Part shown: positions 21,080 through 32,000 of the stretch, piece by piece
Layout: each line of letters starts with the position of its first letter
Numbering within the stretch: position 1 is the stretch's first letter
Source: Cristatella mucedo
Taxonomy: Eukaryota > Bryozoa > Phylactolaemata > Cristatellidae
Direction of reading: 5' to 3'
Length of the DNA stretch: 64,000 nt
Assembly (NCBI GenBank): GCA_009760855.2
Contig: WPIO01000023.1
Coordinates: 4,615,501-4,679,500 of the forward strand
The notes under the pieces: generated by a model
What the model was told of the DNA's origin: nothing
Seen by the model: only the letters and a program-made list of their open reading frames with translations
Databases searched by the model: none
Program-made: the position numbers and the translations under genes

Positions 21080-21764
21080 AAGGTTTCTAAAATCTTCCTG
21101 GTAGGGTCACCAACATGTAACTGAGACTACACGGTATGGCTGTCTACCCTTGACCCCCATCGTTCCAGTTATGCTTCCCAACCCCCCCCCCCAGCCCGCC
21201 GGGCCGCGAGGCTGTCTCGCAGGAGGAAAGGTTTTATTTGTTTTTTCTTCGCGATACAGCTGCATGCGCCAGCAACGACAGGGCAGCTAAACTATACAAG
21301 CAGGGGAACCCTAGACACTGCCCAATGGTGGAAAGAAACGTATAATCCTCTGTCCGTCTGCAGCTTGCCTCGTCGATGTGAAACACCAACGCACCTTCGC
21401 CGAAGATTCGAGGCGCTGTATGACGGGGGCAGCTGCCTACGGCGGTACCGGCACCGAAAGCCGGAGTTACTCGGAGAGACCCTAGAGGCAAGATAACTAC
21501 GTAAATGCTTCGCGTAGCGACCCCGGCTGGCACTTACGACCTTAAGCGGCCGGTGACTCCCTCTATCTTTGTCTAGCTCTCTCTAATAATAAGTTATTGT
21601 TGTAGCCATAATTGCAGCGTTCTTCAGGATATTCAGGTGGCTGATGGATGTCATTCCCAGCTTAGTATACTTGCGAATTCTATATGTGTTCGATAAAAAT
21701 GCCTAGCGTGCAGTAGCGGTACTAAGAAAATCTTCCGTTCCAGAAAAACAGAAACTACGAATAT
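21080..21764. other. Intergenic, nothing recognised
   Basis: Includes a C-run at 21181-21192. No gene or family recognised. Confidence 0.45.
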
Positions 21765-22605
21765 AATAATAATAATACATTTGATAAAGCGCCCGGATGC
21801 AAATTGTCAGCACGCATAAGCACATAAAAAGGACGAATCATAGGGACCCAGTAAATCCTTTCATAAATAGATGCGTTTTTAGTTTCTTTTTAAATGTGGT
21901 CAAGTCAGAAGATGTGGCGCATATCGCGAGTGGGTTGTAGGCTTTGGGAGCATACGAACTAAATGCATGGTCTACAAAAATTTGAGGTATTGTTCGAGGT
22001 ACAGGTGAACAATTAGATTCCGAAAAGCAAGTGTTACGATGCTTAGCCTGGTGGGGCAGTAGATCTGTTTGGTAGGCTGGAGCCAAAGAATGAAAGGACA
22101 TAAAAGTGAGCGACAAAACCTTGAAGTCGATCCATTGCTTGACTGGTAGCCACCGCAGGGCGGTGAGAAGTGGTGTGATGTGGCAACTGCTACGCTCACG
22201 ACAGACAAGCCTAGCTGCAGAGTTTTGCACCAGCTGTAAGCACCTGATTGCACATGCCGGTAGGCCAGCAAGCAGTGAGTTACAGAAGTCGAGATGGGAT
22301 GTCACAAATGCATGGACCAACTTAGATGTAGTATCCTTGCATAAGCCCGAATTTTAGCAATGCTATGTAGCTGAAAGTAGGCAGACTTGACTGTGGAGCT
22401 GATGTGGTCGTCTAACGAAAGGTCACTTTGGAACATTACAACTAAATTTCGTTCAGATTCAACAGGAGATAAGCTGGCAGAGCCGATTTTGAACGTCAGT
22501 TTTCCCAATTTCTTAAGTACACTTGGTACCCCCATAACTAGTAAGTTGGTTGTATCATAATTCAATTTAAGAAAATTTGCTGCCATCCATGTGCGGATTT
22601 AATTA
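21765..22605 (-). mobile_element. LINE-A copy, 3' part
   Basis: The - strand encodes MAANFLKLNYDTTNLLVMG, SERNLVVMFQSDLSLDDHIS, then LVHAFVTSHLDFCNSLLAGL to FKKKLKTHLFMKGFTGSL, with one frameshift near 22330. The ATAATAATAATACATTTG tail lies at 21764-21783. Part of the 3'UTR is missing compared with the 20188 copy. Confidence 0.88.
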
Positions 22606-22862
22606 CTTCTTTGTGAAACCACTACTAGCGGTGACAGCTGAGCGAACTATGCCAGCACGATCCAACTCGCTTTCGATTGAGAAATACTACTTGCTGTACC
22701 GGCTGTTATATAACGTGCACTCGTTATGCAACGGTACCGTACTTGCATTTCTGACTGCCACTTGCATTTTCTAATTGCAACCCGATGGCTGCATGTAATA
22801 GAGCACCGACAGGCATAGTGCTATTTTAGCACGAAGGTTTCACTTCGGTGTTTCGCTCTACC

Positions 22863-23130
22863 AGAGGCTATCGCCACCGTTTGCAGCGGGCAATACAGGA
22901 TTGCCCACTGCAGGACTCAAGCCCACGACCTGGGTTGTGAAAGAGCGAGCACGTTTAATAAATAAAATACTAGCAGATTTAACAGCTTATTGTCGCATAG
23001 CTGCAGTTGAGCCTATCGGCTATCGCCGCCGCTAGTCTTTGGCAATAAAGAGACGCCCACAGCTGCAGGACTCCGACTCACGACCTCGGCGGTCGTAAAG
23101 AACGAGAATCTCACCTCCTGTACTAGTGCT
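22863..23130 (-). mobile_element. Two SINE-1 copies in tandem
   Basis: A partial copy at 22863-22950 and a fuller one at 22968-23130, both on the - strand, with box B GGGCTTGAGTCC and GAGTCGGAGTCC forms and the TAAATCTGCTAGTA end. Heads are decayed. Confidence 0.65.
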
Positions 23131-23359
23131 GTCCAATAGCGACGAACGCTTGCGCCCCGCCGCTGGCTGGAGTACGCGCGGCCCTCTCGCGAGCGGATTA
23201 GAAAGCGAAGACTGGCCGCAGCGCGCGCGCGCGCGCGCTTCGACGATAAATCGAGACTCGACGCAGCGAGCGGCGGCAGCCTGGCGCGTCCCGGTCGCAG
23301 AACTGTCCACCAGCAACTGGCAAAAAGGCGGGCGCTCGAGCGTCAGACGAGCGCGTTCG

Positions 23360-23468
<109 letters not shown>

Positions 23469-23592
23469 CGAGACGCTCTTCGCATCCGGAGCGCATGCGA
23501 AGAGCCTTGGGCGGGCGGCAACGGCGAGCTCGCTCGCCGCGAAGACGACGGCGCACTACGCGAACCTCTTCCAACGACAGCGGAGCGATCGG

Positions 23593-23632
23593 AGACCGGC
23601 GAGCGCCGCGAAAGCGCGGCGCTCGCCGGTCT
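23593..23632. repeat. Perfect GC-rich hairpin, 18-bp stem, 4-nt loop
   Basis: The left arm begins AGACCGGCGAGC, then loop AAAG, then the exact complement. Very stable if transcribed. It sits at the 3' side of the CT repeat, in the CpG-rich block. Confidence 0.85.
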
Positions 23633-24124
23633 TGGATTAAAATAAATAAAAAAAAGCGCATTTTTTTCACCTATTTTTCGAGCGAGATAGAGAAACGCAC
23701 CGGAGAAATGCAGCCGCTCCAGTCCGTCGCTAGACAGCCCCACGTATGTCCGCCGCCGCGGGCAGTATCGGTTCTTTAGTGGGCGGTCGTTCGCTCGCCA
23801 TTACGGACGGGCGCTTCGCTGCGGTAGCCCGCAGCGATTCCGCCGCGGGAGTGCGAGCTGCCCAAAGCGAAGAGGTGAGCGGGTGTCGCACGCGCTGCAT
23901 TGCAGTGCTTACTTTCGCAGGCCAACGCCGCGCCGGACGCGAATTCAGAATATTCGCACGCCCGACCGCAACAGTTGCTTTCCCAGTAGGTAGTTCCGCT
24001 TGGCCGTCGGGGGGGGGGGAAGGGAGGGCAGTCGCAGTCCTCGTTCGTTTGCGTTATTCGACGTTCTCTCCCCTTTTCTACCGATACGCAGCCGCTTTTG
24101 CGCAGCCTTCTCCTAAGATTACTA

Positions 24125-24232
24125 AAATTAAAGGCAACACTTTTCCCTTTGCAGCAAATGTAAAGCGCCTAGAGGGAGATTAAGTTCTCTGAGGGCGTTT
24201 TATCAAGTGCATTATTATTATTTAGCACCTTA
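24125..24232 (+). mobile_element. LINE-A 3' tail only
   Basis: Contains CCTTTGCAGCAAATGTAAAG, GAGATTAAGTTCTCTGAGGG and an ATTATTATT end: the last part of the LINE-A 3'UTR. A very short 5'-truncated insertion. Confidence 0.75.
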
Positions 24233-24234
24233 GT

Positions 24235-24920
24235 AGAAATTAATTCATTTCTATGCACTTCGAATATGCTCAAAAGGAATGGTGTGCCCGTATTTATGCA
24301 TTGCCGTAGCGGGCGTGCTCTCTATCCGGTTGGTCGCTCATCTGTATGGTAGTCATGCTGTAGACCAGGAGGGGAGCCATAGGGCAGGGCCCCCACCCTG
24401 CCCTGCACCCCCACCCTGCGAACAGCAACCTAGGCCGTCCCCTATTCCTACGCTCCCGAACCAATCCTAATAACGAAGTTTTGCTTAATTACACTCGACG
24501 AGCGACCGCTGAGTTCGCGTCAAATAGTGATTTTTTGCTATAGTTTTTCATTAATTGCCGGGTCTAGCGCCGCCTACGGCGAAAGCCTTGCGGGTCATGC
24601 GCTCACATGAAAATGTCGCAGGTCTTACCTCCTCTGTATGAAAATCTTGGCTCTGCCAGTTATTGACGCATCCTGGGTGCTCTGTCCACAAGCGACCTAC
24701 ACGCGAAGACTGTCTACAAGCGCCGAAAAGGGGATCAGCCGAAAGTTGGACAGAATCCTCTTTCAGCCTAGCGTTTGTGCCTTTACTACTATGGTGTTGT
24801 TGCTAGCTCTGCGTGTGGAGTATGGATCGCCGTGTCGTCGTCGTTGGCATATTGCTCAAGTCTTAGCGAATTGTACTCGTTTCGCCACTACCCAAAGTAG
24901 TGAGGGTCGCACGATCATTA
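24235..24920. other. Intergenic, nothing recognised
   Basis: No gene or repeat family recognised. Confidence 0.45.

Positions 24921-24923
<3 letters not shown>

Positions 24924-24981
<58 letters not shown>
24924..24981. repeat. (AT)n microsatellite
   Basis: About 29 AT units, no interruption. Confidence 0.97.
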
Positions 24982-24983
<2 letters not shown>

Positions 24984-24984
24984 G

Positions 24985-25440
24985 AATAGCTAGAGGCATT
25001 AGAACCGAACAAGAGTGAAGACGAGTTACAGCCGTTGCTTAAACCAGGTCTGATGCATTCTTTTCTTAGATTTCGTGTTCATCTACGGGCTCGGTTCTGT
25101 CATCAAGGACTTGAAAGACAAAAAGGAAATCCTACTCGAAATCCAGGGACAATTTTAGGTGTCAACTGTCATATTCATAACTCATTTTTTGCAATAAATT
25201 TAAATGTGAGCTGCTGCCAACGTTACACTGACGAAGCGTGTTTGAAGAAATTAGCATGCTGTGAGAACGTTAAGCTTCCAGTCTTGCTGTAAACTCCCGA
25301 GACGGACAGATTCTCTTTCCTTCAGCGTATATCCCGTCCATTTTATGCTACTCTCTCCATGAAAATATTGTGATATGTTCAGCTTCATTGACTTCTGCAC
25401 GTAGACATTTACGCGTCATCTGGCGGTTTTTTAAGCATGA
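24985..25440. other. Intergenic, nothing recognised
   Basis: No gene or repeat family recognised. Confidence 0.45.
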
Positions 25441-25454
25441 TCGTGTTGACTTCA

Positions 25455-25714
25455 ATAATAATAACAATAATGAACTTGATAAAGCAAACTTGCGGCAAAA
25501 CCTTGAAGTCAATCCGTTGCTTGACTGGTAGCCAGTGCAGGTCGGTGAGAAGTGGTGTGATTTGGCAACTGCGATGCTCACGATAGACAAGCCTAGTTGC
25601 AGAGTTTAGAACCAGCTGCAAGCGCCTGATTGCACAGCCAGTAGGCCGGTAAGCAGTGAGTTACAGAAGTCGAGACGGGATGTCACAAATGCATGGACCA
25701 ACTCAGACGTGGTA
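25455..25714 (-). mobile_element. LINE-A fragment with internal deletion
   Basis: The - strand reads RLVYREHRSCQITPLL and LHWLPVKQRIDFKVLP, then jumps straight into the GATAAAGC-like 3' tail and AATAATAATAAC. The end of the ORF and most of the 3'UTR are absent. It meets an opposite-strand copy at 25714. Confidence 0.8.
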
Positions 25715-26895
25715 TCGTGCTAGGTCCGGTTCTTTTCACGGTTTATACTCTCCCTCTTGCTGATGTGATTGCCAAGCACCATCTTGGCTTTCACTTCTAT
25801 GCGGATGACACTCAGTTGTACCTTTGCTTTGATCCCTCCCAGCCTTCGAGCACCTCAAATTCTCTCAACTCACTTGCTGTATGCATTGATGACATCCGCA
25901 CATGGATGGCAGCAAATTTTCTAAAACTAAAAGATGATAAAACTAACTTACTAGTTATGGGCAAACCCAATGTGATTCAGAGATGGGAAAGGCTGACTCT
26001 CAAAATTGGCTCTGCCAGCATATCTCCTGTTGAATCAGCTCGAAATCTAGGTGTCATATTCCAAAGCGACCTCTCGTTAGACGACCATATCAGCTCCACA
26101 GTCAAATCCGCCTATTTTCAGCTTCATAACATTGCTAAAATTCAGGCTTGTTTAGATAAGGATACCACGTCCAAGTTGGTCCATGCATTCGTCACATCCT
26201 GTCTCGACTTCTGCAACTCAGTGCTTACCGGCCTACCAGCATGTGCGATCAAGCGATTGCAGCTGGTGTAAAACTCTGCAGCTAGGCTTGTCTGCCGTGA
26301 GCGTCGCAGTTGCCACATTACTCCACTTCTCGTCGACCTGCACTGGCTACCAGTGAAGCAACGGATTGACTTCAAGGTTTTGTCGCTCACTTTTACGTCC
26401 CTTCATTCTATGGCTCCAGCCTATCTGTCAGATATACTACCCCATCAGGCCAAGCATCGTACCACCCGCTTTTCGGAATCCAACAGTCTGGAAATACCTC
26501 GTACAAACCTTAAATCCTTTGGAGACCGTGCATTCAGCTCGTATGCTACCAAAGCCTGGAACTCCCTCCCGACCTGCGTCAGAACATCTCATGACCTGAC
26601 CACATTTAAAAGAAACTTAAAAACACACCTATTTAGGACAGCATTTAGTGGGTCCTTGTGATTCGTCCTTGATGTGCTTATGCGTGCTGACACTGTTCAT
26701 GCTGCCACTAACCACATTTGCATGCTGACCCAGTGCATGTCACCCCTAACCATATTATTCATTTTGTTTGTTTTTCAAGCATGATTGATTTTACTTACCA
26801 TTTAATTGCATTTCCCTTTGCAGCAAATGTAAAGCGCCCAGAAAGAGATTAAGTTCTCTGAGGGCACTTTATCAAGTATATTATTATTATTGTTA
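25714..26895 (+). mobile_element. LINE-A copy, catalytic part to 3' end
   Basis: Best LINE-A copy in the window. It encodes GPVLFTVYTLPLADV, HFYADDTQLYLCF (YADD at about 25799-25810), WMAANFLKLKDDKTNLLVMG, then LVHAFVTSCLDFCNSVLTGL, an in-frame TAA at 26269, and on to LKTHLFRTAFSGSL and stop at 26661. A 3'UTR of about 220 bp follows, with the AAAGCGCCCAGAAAGAGATT block and an ATT tail at 26879-26893. 5'-truncated and inactive. Confidence 0.9.
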
Positions 26896-27010
26896 TTAGG
26901 CAGCTGTACACCCTAAGCAATGCTGATTCTGTGGAGTGATTGGCTCTAAAGCCAGACTGGAACTTACTAGCAAGGTTTGAAGTTTCGGTCACTCTCAGTC
27001 TAGAAGTTTT
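26885..27010 (-). mobile_element. LINE-A reverse transcriptase N-terminal fragment
   Basis: The - strand reads LASKFQSGFRANHSTESALL, the conserved early block of the reverse transcriptase, then runs into the preceding copy's ATT tail. Decayed. Confidence 0.65.
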
Positions 27011-27029
27011 TGGGACGATCGAGGCGCCC

Positions 27030-28165
27030 GAAGCCAAGGGTCGGAATTCGCAGCCGGTTCCTTCCTTTAGAGCCTCGAGGTTATCGCTCCGGTTGGAGGG
27101 GTGGAAAGGATGTCGTCATCTCCGGTCATCACCCCACCCAGCCATCAGTGCCCGCCTACCTCCACCCCTCCTAACTGGGGACGGAATAGACTGTGGTCGC
27201 GGTCGTTGTTTCCTTCGTCCGTGCCGGCGAGCGACTGAGTACTGGCTGAGCTACAGTGGAACCGTGAGTAACCGCGAAGATAAAGTGCTTGTTCTAATCC
27301 TAGCTTTCTCGTCTTCCGCATTTGTAGCTTACGCCCGCCGGCACCCACGCTGTGCAAGGTCTTACGCTAGCTAGATATTGCCTACCGCCCATCTTATCGT
27401 CACTCACATCACTATGGATCTGCTCCTTTCTGTAGACACTCAATGTCACGTGCTTCCATTGCAGAGGTGACTTAAGCCCGCCGGTAACAACGCTAGGCGT
27501 CCGCCTGGCCTTGTTCAGTGGCTTTATGAGCCTACCACGTGCCTTGTAGCGTTCTTTCTGTTTATGTTCTCAGTCGGCCTTGTCGCCGATCTGTCTCACT
27601 CTACTACCGTTTGTAGGATTATACTAGTGCATGGTCGATACCAGGTGTACCTTGAGGTAATCTTGTTTTATTGAATGCAGCCGTGACTTGCTTGTCAGCT
27701 TCGGCAACATCGGTAATGTCGGAGACCGCTTCTTCGCCGCTGGTCAGCCATTACTGTGCTGTGTATTCAAGTTTGTAGCAACAAAGTTGCTATAATTGCT
27801 TTATCTTGACGGAGCGAGTTTGCGAGTTTAGTATGATTTCAGTTTGCCGGATTTATCGCGACTCGTGTTGGCTTTTGTTGTCTGTGGCGGTTTGTCGTTT
27901 CTATGAAGGACCGCATGTGACTAGTATTGTTCGGCATCGATAGCCGCCTTATTAACAAACGCTTCTGTAGGCGGCATGAAGATGCCGTTTGACTAGGGCC
28001 TATAATTCTGCTCTTGAGCCAAGTTTCGTGTCGGTGAATTTTATTTCCATTTAAGTGAAGTCCATTCAAGCTATTGCAGATGTCACCTTTTTTTATTACC
28101 TCAACAGCCTTTTTTGTCCTGCCGTTTTCCACCTCTGAATTAGGTTTTTAATGCAGTATGTTCCG
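27030..28165. other. Intergenic upstream of PWP-B, possible 5'UTR sequence
   Basis: No ORF recognised. A CpG-rich part at 27180-27300 holds donor-like AACC|GTGAGT (27264/27265), an alternative place for a PWP-B first exon. Confidence 0.3.
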
Positions 28166-28171
28166 ATTAGA

Positions 28172-28265
28172 ACAATAATACTAACAACAACACTAATAAT
28201 AAGAGTAATAGGTAGTTTGTATAGCACCTCAAGAGAACTTAATCTCCATCTAGGCCTTTTACAAC
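28172..28265 (-). mobile_element. LINE-A/SINE-2 3' tail fragment
   Basis: AATAATA-rich start, TTTGTATAGCACCTCAAGAG and AACTTAATCTCCATCTAGGC: the common 3' tail on the - strand. Confidence 0.6.
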
Positions 28266-28477
28266 TCTTTGAAAGAGCATCAGTATCCAAGTGTTAGTGT
28301 CTTGCATGGTATCAAACAGGCAGAAGCAAACACGTATCATGCTTAAGGCAGCAAGACCAATGGCTAGTAACATGTACGAACCAAGCTTAAGTAAGCACGT
28401 AAAGCACACCGGAACAAAAAAAGATAGGTTCACCGCATGCTCGCAGTGTTGGCAATTGATTGCTGATGTGTTTTCAG

Positions 28478-29051
28478 CGACCTCAACTGTAAGAGATGTC
28501 TAAACGAGTGAGGCAAACTCCTGCCAAGGCACTTGCAGACGTCACAGATCATGACCGGCGATTCAGCCCTCGACTAAAAGACAACCATCGGCCAATATCC
28601 AACACCATGCAGTACTCAGCCTCTGCAGGTGACAGTGTTTCCTCGCGTGTTGTTGAACGAGGCGATGCTGACAAGGCTGCTGAGAGCCCAGCACTGGAAT
28701 CAGCCCCAAGCAGTCCTGATAGGAAACGGCTCTGCACGGCATCCCTGCCACTGAGTGTGGATGTCGTTGCTTCTGCCGATGGAAGCAGCACGACTGCAGA
28801 AGTTCAGCATACTCCCTGCGGTAGCACGAGTCTGAATAGGAGGCGCTCTCTGCGCTTAATGCAAGGAAGCAACCCTGGTGAGAGTAAAAGCGACGACACT
28901 GCAGTGATTCCCACGGTATCGGGTATTGCTGCTTTGGGCCACCCAACAGCTGCTTTCAGTGAACTTGATTCTTCGGCTGGGCTGCTGAATTGCAATGCGA
29001 CTGGAGCTGCAGCACACCTTGGAGCTAAAGCATCTCTCACAGCTCACAAAG
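28478..29051 (+). CDS. PWP-B exon 1 (18-nt 5'UTR piece plus N-terminal coding)
   Basis: Acceptor TTTTCAG ends at 28477 and ATG is at 28496. An in-frame TAA at 28490 blocks a further upstream start. Two donors keep phase 1: GTGTGT at 29052 or GTAAGC at 29058; the second looks stronger. Encodes DRRFSPRL near residue 20 and a basic RRRSLRL stretch, aligned to the PWP-A first exon, and again lies just after an acceptor. Confidence 0.75.
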
Positions 29052-32000
29052 GTGTGTGTAAGCTTCTTAAGTGCCATCTGCTTGCTGCTGACTGTATTGG
29101 CCTATGCCATCTCGCCACTTTTAGAAGGATGTAGATTCCATTGAATTCAGCATAGCATCGTGAGCTTTAGATGTGAATGCCATGTTTTTGAGCTAATGGC
29201 TAATGTAGTCAGCTCTTCTGGAAATCCCAAGGGGACTGTAGTGAGGGTGCCCTATACTCAAGTCTATCAAAGCTGTGTGGTCCATAATAAATGTGCTGTA
29301 GCTATTGATGCCCCCTCCTCCCCCCTCGATGGTGATAAGTCTCCCCCAGCCAAAAAAATGCCATGTCGATATCTATACCCATTGTAAGCCTTCCGTGCCA
29401 GATGTGTTGTACTCGACTACTCTCTGCACTGGCATGCCTGCATAATCATGGCAATGATTATCACAATCAATACATCCAATGATCATGTGTCGTCCCTTTA
29501 CACGGGCTCGTGACAGCCCACGGACAAACTGTGGTCAGGCCGAGTAGCCCGACCGAGCAACAAGTCTCCTGGCTCCAAATCCAAGCTCTTTATTTACTGA
29601 AACGTAAGCCTAGTCTGAGCACTCTAGAGTGCCATCATAGATCCAACCCTATAGATCCAACTCTATCCCTCGTGTACTCGTTCTCCGGCAGCCCTTGTAT
29701 TTCATGCTTGCATTGTTTTTGCACTGTCTAGCCATTGTTCATCCCAAACCTACCCGAAAGCTGGTGGCCGTTCGTAGTAGATGGATGTCCTCACAGATGC
29801 CTTCAATACATAGATTTGTGCCATACTGCCTAGTCATCCTCCGAGTGTCATTGTCGGCCTGATTCTCGACTGCTCGAGAGCCAGTGGCTACCTAGGCAGT
29901 CCGGTCCTTAGCAGGGCCACCGCCCAATGCTCGAGGCTTCCTAAGTCAGCTTTCGTTGTCCCTCACACGTCCACATAAGTGGTTTGGACTCGGCAGACAC
30001 TTTAATAGTAGGCGGTAATCTTCAATACCGAGTAGTAAGGTTTTTCAAAGCAGTCGTTGTTATAGAAATGATTTTTCCTAGTCTGGTTGTTCTCTTCTGA
30101 AGTGCATGTGGTTGTCATTCTTTGCCACCACTGAAAGTGCGTGTACCAAATATTCAGGGCAAATAGCAGTTTCATAGCAGATACATTAGCTCCTGCCTGC
30201 TGTCATTGTTGATAATGCCAAAATGATTTATCATCAATAAAATCCTATCTAAATCAGTAAAAAATTATGTTGATAATGCCAAAATGATTAATCATCAATA
30301 AACTCCTGTCTAAATCAGTAAAAAATTATGGAGTGAATGCCGGTCACCGGTGTGATTGTCTTTAGTTCTTTAGGAAAAAGATTGTCAAACAACAGAGTCC
30401 ATCCCCAAATTAACATACTCCGAAGTCTTCAATCTCTGTTTCGTGCTGTGCCTTAAGTATCACCTTCAAATCTTCCTTAGCTGCCTTCATCTCAAAGTTT
30501 ATCTCCCAAATAAATAGACTTCTAGCCGTCTAGACCCTGTACCTACTGTTCTTCTGAGATGCATAGATTTGCTGGAGCCATCCGTAACTAACGTATTAAA
30601 TATGTCTGTAACATCGGAATCTGTCCCAGCCTCTTCTAAAGAGGCTATTGTCCTGCCACTCATTTCGAAGTTGACATGCCGAGGCAAGCTTAAGAACATA
30701 TGCCCAGTCTTCCTGTTGCTGTATAATAAATAATAATACATTTGTTATAGCACCCCCAGAGAGCTCAATCTCTTTCTAGGCACTTTACATTTGCTGAAAG
30801 GGAAGTATGATAGAATGGTTAGTGGTAAAATGCTCATTAACAACAAGCATAATGTATCTAAGACACTGGGACGAATAGAGCTAGACCAGTTATGCAAGTC
30901 ACATCACAACTTAAACCTAGCAAGTAAATTCCTATAAGGTTTTATAGTAAATTAATCCCGAGTCAGCACTCCTGTGAATGTATGAATCTATGAGTGTGTA
31001 AGTGTAGTGTACCTTCTCAAGAATGCCGACTGAGTTAAGGTCTCTCTGCTGGTTCTGCTGGATCGATCAGCAGCTATTGATACTGCTGATCACCAAATTC
31101 TTGAGTACCGGCAGCCTCACCTGGCGCTGTGCTTCAATATTTTAGGTCTTATCTCAGTGGCAAATTCAGAGAGTAGTTGTCAGAGGCCAAAGGTCATCCA
31201 GTAAGCATGTGAAGTATGGCATTCCCCAGGGATCGGTTTTAGGACTCCTCACAGTTTATATTCTTGTTATACTAGTTATTACTCTTGTTTATACTCTAGT
31301 CAGTTTATACCTCTTGCAGATATAATCCCCCGATTGTTATGCAGATGACTCACGTGTATACTTGTGCTTTAATAGTAACCATTATTATAGTAATAGATTG
31401 ATTTTATAGTTACATATGTACCATAGGAAAACCAAATCTCTATCCAAGTGCTTTGAAACTCGCTGAAAGAAAAAAAAGTGATACATAATCATGATACAGT
31501 GAAAAACATCCACTATATCATGATTAGATAAGTATGCATGAGCACATATATATCACACGTAGGCCAGCGTGCAAAAGCACTAATGAAGACATTCAGGGCC
31601 ACCGAGGTAACAATACCTCTAGTTAGTAGCCAGCATTGAATCATACACAGGTAAGCGACCGAAGCATGCGAGAACAAAAAATTTAAGTTCTCTGGGGCGA
31701 AGCGAAAGCTTAGTGGAACAGATGCATCTTTAGCTCAGACATAAATGATGCTATTACATGTAATGAAGTCATTACGGGTGGTGACCGACACGAGTTCCAG
31801 ATTCTCTTTGCACACGAAATAATCATAAGAAGTAGTAGCTGATTTAACAGCTTCTTTTGTATAACGGCAGAAGAGCCGCTACGGCAATCACCACTGCTTG
31901 CAGTGGTGACAAAAGATCGCCCACCCCAGGATTTGAACTCACGACCTCGGGATCAAGATCGTGATGAAGGACCGATCACCAGATTTCGGTTTGGTGCAAG

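Noticed and set aside
29160-29390. Possible PWWP exon in PWP-B intron 1 (75-codon ORF)
   Set aside because: No WYK or WP signature and no suitable splice sites.
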